From Aquimarina sp. (lineage in GTDB: Bacteria > Bacteroidota > Bacteroidia > Flavobacteriales > Flavobacteriaceae), in the NCBI GenBank assembly GCA_002697475.1, contig NZVW01000044.1:1-18160 (forward strand): a stretch of 18,160 nt of DNA, given 5' to 3'. The translations under genes were made by a program, and so were the position numbers. Positions within the stretch are counted from its first letter, which is position 1; each line of letters opens with the position of its first letter. This document shows, one piece after another, positions 15,101 through 18,160 of this stretch. The notes under the pieces were generated by a model. The model saw only the letters and a program-made list of their open reading frames with translations. It had not been told where the DNA came from and did not search any database.

Positions 15101-15930
15101 CCAAAAGGAGAAGCCGTTGCGTCAGCAGGATTAGTTACAATTGAACGCCCACCATGTATTGGACTCTCTACCGGCATAGCATAAACATTATAGGAATCCG
15201 GTGCTAGTGCAGGCATCGGCCCTATAATGTCTTCTTTAGAGGTATTCATTAATACCGATTCTGAATTATGACCATGATTAGCGTGATCAGGAGTTCCAAA
15301 ATCACAGGAAATCACCCAGTCTTCTTCATACAGTATCTTACCCGTGGCTGCATCTACATTAGCATTCCACCAGTGTTGTCCGTCTTTTGGATATAAGCTA
15401 ACCTTCCAGGTAAGTTTTAGCTCCCCCTCGTGTTGTAAAAACACTTTACTTACCTGAATAGGTTCTAGCGTTAATCCTGAAGTCTTATATTCTAAAATCT
15501 CCACATTATTTACAGATTTACTGCTTTTTTGTAAACCACTTGAAACTGCAATACCATGCTTACCAGCAACAGCAGCAATGGCGCTTTCAGGAGATAATGA
15601 AGATTTTGCATTAGTAATTTTTTCTTCTATATTCTTTACAAATTGATCAATAGTCCACGTAACTTTTTTGCCGTCTTTAATAGTTAATTTATACGTAGCA
15701 TATTGAATCGGGATACCCTGATAAAACTGTTGTACATAGACATGTTTTACGTTTGGGTTTAAAGAAGGAACCACGTCAGTGATTACCCATTCCTTTTTGT
15801 CATTACCATTTGAAGATTTGTTAAGATCATCACTAAAATGATTTTTTACGATTGCATCGAAGTTTTGTTGTGCAATCATGGTCGTACTTGCCAAAAAAGC
15901 AATTGCGACCCAGAGGTACATTTTTTTCAT
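12163..15930 (-). CDS. T9SS-exported M36 (fungalysin-type) metallopeptidase
   Basis: A 1255-residue secreted zinc peptidase. The start is set at the ATG at 15930 (MKKMYLWVAIAFLASTTMIA then QQ, a clean signal peptide). An upstream ATG at 16008 would prefix 26 extra hydrophobic residues. An N-terminal fungalysin/thermolysin propeptide (~30-200) precedes the M36 catalytic domain (~290-620): NNVWAQEDRNG, then the zinc site HEYGH (His429, Glu430, His433) and the third ligand in GEGWSDW (Glu456). Proline-rich linkers (PPPPP) separate two MAM-like domains (650-812 and 828-993), a further beta domain (~1002-1150) possibly binding carbohydrate, and a T9SS type A sorting domain (SLSPNPTNDSFTLEV to the C-terminus). 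It would degrade extracellular protein. The architecture matches the known T9SS-dependent M36 peptidases. The gene is ended by the hairpin at 12103-12128. Confidence 0.93.
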   Translation of the reverse strand: MKKMYLWVAIAFLASTTMIAQQNFDAIVKNHFSDDLNKSSNGNDKKEWVITDVVPSLNPNVKHVYVQQFYQGIPIQYATYKLTIKDGKKVTWTIDQFVKNIEEKITNAKSSLSPESAIAAVAGKHGIAVSSGLQKSSKSVNNVEILEYKTSGLTLEPIQVSKVFLQHEGELKLTWKVSLYPKDGQHWWNANVDAATGKILYEEDWVISCDFGTPDHANHGHNSESVLMNTSKEDIIGPMPALAPDSYNVYAMPVESPIHGGRSIVTNPADATASPFGWHDTNGSAGAEFTITRGNNVWAQEDRNGNNGTGASPDGGAGLDFNFPLDLSQQPTSYQNAAVTNLFYWNNIVHDVFYQYGFDEASGNFQENNYGRGGAGSDSVNADAQDGSGTNNANFATPGDGGNPRMQMFLWNRTSPGRDGDLDNVIIIHEYGHGISIRLVGGPSSNNLGGSEQMGEGWSDWFGLMLTMKAGDVGTAGRGVGAYVLGQPADGAGIRPTRYSIDRSINNTDYADIGGLAVPHGVGYAWATILWDMTWALIDAEGFDPDFYNGTGGNNIALALVTEGLKNTANNPGFVSGRDGILQADQDLYGGQYRCLIWKAFADRGVGQDANENNNGGSNGNTDQTVSFVNPCDNPPPPPGGDCSGDISSFPYNESFEGNIGDWSQDTSDDLDWTVNSGGTPSSGTGPSGAIDGNSYIYVEASGDGTGFPNKQAILNSACLDFSSLTSPTLEFQYHMVGSDVGTLTIEARVDNSDTWTSVFNRSGAQGTDWNAASVDLSAYAGEAVVQLRLNVVTGASWQGDITIDALSITNGSTPPPPTGCSGGVTSYPYNQSFESSVGDWSQEAADDLDWTVNSGGTPSSGTGPGGAADGSTYIYVEASGSGTGFPDKRAILNSPCFDFTNVSDPALSFQYHMYGTAINSLNVEARTNNTGAWVSVFSRSGDQGNSWNSAAVDLSSYAGQGSVQLRLNVVTGNGTSGWQSDIAIDDLSITDGGTPPPPTCSSLNFNNFTINAFANQDAAGNYTIGSGGDALSLSNNTWKFIPLNYTVTSNTVIEFNFSSTSQGEIHGIAFENDNTLTSTRVIKVHGTQNYGITNYDNYTSGTVTYVIPVGNFYTGNMDRLVFVNDNDTGSGNTSTFSNVKIYEGSCAGSAVVADFGRTNPVYGDEDEGLSGAISLSPNPTNDSFTLEVNKNFAKNSGEIKATIYTILGNRQSEIKLNAGSNYLSAKSLQLNTGIYLVKIESLGEDPVIHKLVIQ
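12952..13449 (-). repeat. MAM-like domain repeat, second copy
   Basis: This encodes residues 828-993 of the peptidase, beginning YPYNQSFES and ending LSITDG. It is strongly similar to the copy at 13495-13983, sharing DDLDWTVNSGGTPSSGTGP, YIYVEASG, FQYHM and VQLRLNVVTG. It is three residues longer because of NGTSGWQ in place of ASWQ. Confidence 0.88.
13495..13983 (-). repeat. MAM-like domain repeat, first copy
   Basis: This encodes residues 650-812 of the peptidase, beginning FPYNESFEG and ending LSITNG. MAM-like domains in secreted bacterial peptidases are generally accessory binding modules; here they follow the catalytic domain after a PPPPP linker. Confidence 0.88.
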
Positions 15931-16447
15931 TAGTATGAATTTATGAGTTCGTGTAATTAAAATTATAAAAACTTTAACGATAAGAACAAAAAGAAACAAA
16001 CTTTTCATTAAAAAAGTTAATTACAAGTATTTAACTTAATCTTTTAACACTTTTTGATAAAAAAAATTCAATGAGAAATCATTAAGGGTACAACCAATAA
16101 ACATTAGGGTTCCGAAAGTTTTAGATGATAATTACATTTTAAAACACCTTATATTTTAAAACATTAACCTTTAATAGGTTACGGCAATCACGCAGGGAAA
16201 CTATAGCCCTATTGGTCTTATAAAAAAGGTAGAAATCCGAATTAAAACAACTTTTGATTAACTCAAGTAGTAAAAGATTAAACAACATTTTCTAAAGGTG
16301 AATTTTAGGTTAACAATTGTTAGTTAGTTAAGAAAATCCTTCGGTATCGATCCTATTCTAATCCAACTCAAAGTTTACTTATTAGTTAACCAAATTATAA
16401 CAGAATGTTTAGGTATACTTAAAAAGCATCATTTATAACACAAATCC
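15931..16447. other. Divergent intergenic region, peptidase to sodC
   Basis: About 0.5 kb without a supportable gene lies between two divergent genes. It holds two copies of ATTTTAAAACA (16136-16146 and 16153-16163), a GC-richer patch with competing inverted repeats (16173-16213), a 12-bp perfect palindrome TAACAATTGTTA (16311-16322) and, at its right edge, the sodC promoter. On the leftward strand no good promoter for the peptidase is evident. The best candidate is an AAAGTTTG-like element near 15988. Confidence 0.5.
16311..16322. promoter_or_regulatory. Perfect 12-bp palindrome, possible operator
   Basis: TAACAATTGTTA reads the same on both strands. It lies about 125 nt upstream of the sodC promoter. 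In AT-rich DNA such a palindrome may arise by chance. No regulator is assigned. Confidence 0.25.
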
Positions 16448-16478
16448 TTTGACATAATTAAAAACTGCTGTATCTTTC
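16448..16478 (+). promoter_or_regulatory. Flavobacterial-type promoter of sodC
   Basis: TTTG (16448-16451), 19 nt, then TATCTTTC (16471-16478), matching the -33 TTTG / -7 TAnnTTTG pattern of Bacteroidota primary-sigma promoters in all but the last base. It lies 29 nt before the ATG at 16508, leaving a short leader. Confidence 0.7.
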
Positions 16479-16507
16479 CTTAACAAACGACAAATAATCA
16501 TTAACTT

Positions 16508-17098
16508 ATGAAAACATTAAAACTAACTTTACTATTAAGTTTATCTATTATTCTATTTAATTGTAAAGGGGAGAAAAAAGAAGAATCAAAAGAAGAAACT
16601 ATGGTTTCTGAAGACTCTAATACTACCACAACAATGGAAGAAGAGGTTAAAACACTGGAGATTAACCTGGAATCCAAAAGTGAAAGTGATGTGACAGGTA
16701 CCGTAGTATTTACTGAGTCTGACGGTATGGTTAATATGACGGCTAAACTATCAGGTTTAAGTCAAGGTACTCACGCTATTCATATCCACGAAAAAGCAGA
16801 CTGCTCAGCTGATGATGGTACATCAGCAGGGGGGCACTGGAATCCAACAATGGAATCTCACGGAAAATGGGGTGCCTCAGAAGGTTATCATAAGGGAGAT
16901 ATTGGTAATTTTGAAGCAGATGCTGAAGGTAATGGAAATATTACCTTTGCTACGAATGAGTGGTGTATCGGTTGTGATGATGATAAGAAAAATATCGTAG
17001 GTAAAGCTATTATTGTACATCAGGGAGAGGATGATTTTACTTCTCAACCCTCAGGAGCAGCAGGATCAAGAGTAAGCTGCGGTGGTATTATAAAATAA
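16508..17098 (+). CDS. sodC: Cu/Zn superoxide dismutase lipoprotein
   Basis: A 196-residue protein. The lipoprotein signal ends in ILFNC (Cys19). A charged Glu/Lys/Thr linker (~20-48) precedes a complete Cu/Zn SOD domain (~49-196). All expected ligands are present: copper His92, His94, His171 and bridging His110; zinc His118, His128 and Asp131. The disulfide pair Cys99-Cys191 is present, as is the ending GAAGSRVSCGGIIK. An additional CIGC pair (Cys153, Cys156) sits in a loop before the final copper ligand. The enzyme converts superoxide to hydrogen peroxide and oxygen, here probably anchored to a membrane facing the periplasm. It is a single-gene unit with its own promoter (16448-16478) and a strong terminator (17126-17161). 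Confidence 0.95.
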   Translation: MKTLKLTLLLSLSIILFNCKGEKKEESKEETMVSEDSNTTTTMEEEVKTLEINLESKSESDVTGTVVFTESDGMVNMTAKLSGLSQGTHAIHIHEKADCSADDGTSAGGHWNPTMESHGKWGASEGYHKGDIGNFEADAEGNGNITFATNEWCIGCDDDKKNIVGKAIIVHQGEDDFTSQPSGAAGSRVSCGGIIK

Positions 17099-17125
17099 CA
17101 CATTGCACTCTCATATAAATTATAT

Positions 17126-17161
17126 AGAGTTGTATACTAAGGTATACAACTCTTTTTTTTT
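17126..17161 (+). terminator. Strong intrinsic terminator after sodC
   Basis: A perfect 12-bp stem, AGAGTTGTATAC (17126-17137) with GTATACAACTCT (17142-17153), has a four-base loop and is followed at once by eight more T residues (17154-17161). It lies 27 nt after the sodC stop. The end of the T-run also forms part of the -33 element of the next promoter. Confidence 0.95.
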
Positions 17162-17189
17162 GTGCTTTCATTTCAAAATGGTACTTTTC
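17159..17189 (+). promoter_or_regulatory. Promoter of the sigma/anti-sigma operon
   Basis: TTTG (17159-17162), 19 nt, then TACTTTTC (17182-17189), with the same spacing and the same final C deviation as the sodC promoter. The -33 box is built from the last Ts of the sodC terminator. The ATG follows at 17208. Confidence 0.65.
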
Positions 17190-17207
17190 TACTCTATAAA
17201 AAGAACT

Positions 17208-17738
17208 ATGCAACCATCAGAATTAATTGCATCTCTACAAAAGAAAGATAAAAAGGCTTTTGAAGAAATTTATCGAATGTATGCCGATAATGTATATGGT
17301 ATCGTATACAACATAGTCAGAGATCATGAAATAGCAGAAGAACTCACCCAGGATGTATTTTTAAAAGTTTGGAGTAAAATAGATTCCTATTCAGAAGAGA
17401 AAGGAAGGTTTTTCACCTGGATACTCAATATAGCAAGAAATTCTGCTATCGATAAGACCCGTTCCAAAAATTTTAAAAAGTCCTCACAAAACCTTTCAAG
17501 CGAAAACTTCGTAGATATAATTGAAGACAAAAACAATTATGCTGCAAAAGTAGATAGTATTGGAATAAAAAAATTTATCAATGGACTGGAGCCACTTTGT
17601 AAAAAAGTAATTGATCTCCTATTCTTTAAAGGGTATACACAAAAAGAAGCTTCTGAAGAACTAGAAATTCCTTTAGGAACTATTAAAACAAGAAATAGGA
17701 TCTGTATTGATAAATTGAAAAAAGTATTAGCCGTTTAA
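17208..17738 (+). CDS. ECF-type RNA polymerase sigma factor
   Basis: A 176-residue sigma-70 family protein of extracytoplasmic-function size. Region 2 lies at ~20-85: YRMYADNVYGIVYNIVRDHE, then IAEELTQDVFLKVWSKI and FFTWILNIARNSAIDKTRS. The linker is poorly conserved. Region 4 lies at ~125-173, with the helix-turn-helix YTQKEASEELEIPLGTIKTR recognising -35 DNA. The start at 17208 is chosen because it begins directly before region 2. An in-frame ATG at 17103 would read through the sodC terminator and add 35 unrelated residues. The anti-sigma gene begins 3 nt after the stop, the usual arrangement for a membrane-tethered sigma/anti-sigma pair. The target regulon is unknown; the neighbouring sodC has an ordinary primary-sigma promoter. 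Confidence 0.92.
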   Translation: MQPSELIASLQKKDKKAFEEIYRMYADNVYGIVYNIVRDHEIAEELTQDVFLKVWSKIDSYSEEKGRFFTWILNIARNSAIDKTRSKNFKKSSQNLSSENFVDIIEDKNNYAAKVDSIGIKKFINGLEPLCKKVIDLLFFKGYTQKEASEELEIPLGTIKTRNRICIDKLKKVLAV

Positions 17739-17741
17739 GAT

Positions 17742-18160
17742 ATGGATATAAAAGAATATATAGAGTCAGGTATTTTAGAGTTGTACATCTATGGTTCTCT
17801 TACTGAAAAAGAGAATATAGAAGTATATGAAATGCTACAGAAATATCCGGAGATTAAAGAAGAAGTACATCGTATTGAATCTTCTTTAGATCAACTTTCA
17901 TCTGCAGGTAGCTCTGCCGATCTAGAGGTACTATTTGAGCGTATCAAAAGAAAGATTAATGAAAGTGAAAACAATAAAGGTAAAGTAGTAGAACTCAAGA
18001 AACGAAGTACAAACTGGCCTGCCTATATCGGTTGGGCTGCATCAATTGCCTTGTTGATAGGATTATTTTCGCAATTAAATCAAAATAAGGAATTAAGAGA
18101 AGAAATTGTTCGTACCAAAATCGAAAATCAGGTACTTGAAGGTAATATTACAGTAGCAGA
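17742..18160 (+). CDS. Anti-sigma factor (partial, runs off window)
   Basis: This open frame starts at the ATG at 17742, 3 nt after the sigma gene, and is still open at the window end (139 codons seen). Residues ~1-75 are a cytoplasmic sigma-binding region (MDIKEYIESGILELYIYGSL then TEKENIEVYEMLQKYPEIKE), the form seen in Bacteroidota RskA-like anti-sigma factors. No zinc-binding HxxxCxxC motif is seen. A single membrane helix follows at ~92-110 (WPAYIGWAASIALLIGLF), then a charged coiled-coil-like start of the periplasmic part (KELREEIVRTKIENQ). It should hold the sigma factor at the inner membrane until a signal releases it. The C-terminal sensor domain is outside the window. Confidence 0.88.
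   Translation, partial: MDIKEYIESGILELYIYGSLTEKENIEVYEMLQKYPEIKEEVHRIESSLDQLSSAGSSADLEVLFERIKRKINESENNKGKVVELKKRSTNWPAYIGWAASIALLIGLFSQLNQNKELREEIVRTKIENQVLEGNITVA

Noticed and set aside
15931..16008. 26-residue N-terminal extension of the M36 peptidase
   Set aside because: The MKK signal peptide at 15930 is complete by itself, and the extension would create two consecutive hydrophobic leaders.
16136..16163. Two ATTTTAAAACA copies as an iteron or operator pair
   Set aside because: Short and very AT-rich with only two copies; no replication or regulator gene is linked.

Overview
The window looks like chromosomal DNA of a marine-type member of the Bacteroidota, most likely Flavobacteriaceae. 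The grounds are AT-rich intergenic DNA, three secreted proteins ending in type IX secretion system (T9SS) type A sorting domains (the '..YPNP..' start and a short basic or hydrophobic end), several lipoproteins with Bacteroidota-style lipoboxes, and promoters of the TTTG-N19-TAnnTTT type used by the flavobacterial primary sigma factor. No rRNA, tRNA, CRISPR array, transposase, integrase or phage gene was seen.

Layout, left to right. (1) 1-850: a small conserved-looking hypothetical gene (200-469) lies among three related stem-loops (118-141, 517-556, 601-645). The last two share one architecture with compensating stem changes. (2) 847-2958: a Crp/Fnr-type regulator, then a T9SS-exported protein with YD-like repeats. 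(3) 2965-6180: a seven-bladed 'regulator propeller' lipoprotein bracketed by a 50-52 bp direct repeat, then a lipoprotein alpha/beta-hydrolase (esterase D-like). The left repeat copy overlaps the start of a 39-codon leftward ORF. The right copy carries the same first six codons followed by a quick stop. (4) 6290-8021: a small biotinyl/lipoyl-like domain protein whose modified lysine is replaced by arginine, then a leftward pair of a Nudix hydrolase followed by a LysE-like exporter. (5) 8117-11008: a leftward T9SS-exported purple-acid-phosphatase-like metallophosphoesterase with a duplicated 173-residue domain. (6) 11232-12113: an eight-helix membrane protein of unknown role, convergent with (7) 12163-15930, a T9SS-exported M36 (fungalysin-type) metallopeptidase with two MAM-like repeats. 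(8) 16508-18160: a lipoprotein Cu/Zn superoxide dismutase, a strong terminator, and an ECF sigma factor with its anti-sigma gene, which runs off the window.

How the genes relate. Most of the window codes for envelope or extracellular functions: peptidase, phosphoesterase, esterase, SOD and propeller lipoprotein, with small regulators between. The only clear operon is sigma/anti-sigma (3-nt gap). Nudix-LysE is a possible one. The three clearest intrinsic terminators separate the other units. No complete new defence or mobile system is evident. The items most worth a second look are the covarying hairpin family at the left end, the direct repeat that brackets one gene together with the hidden 39-codon ORF, and the lysine-less lipoyl domain.
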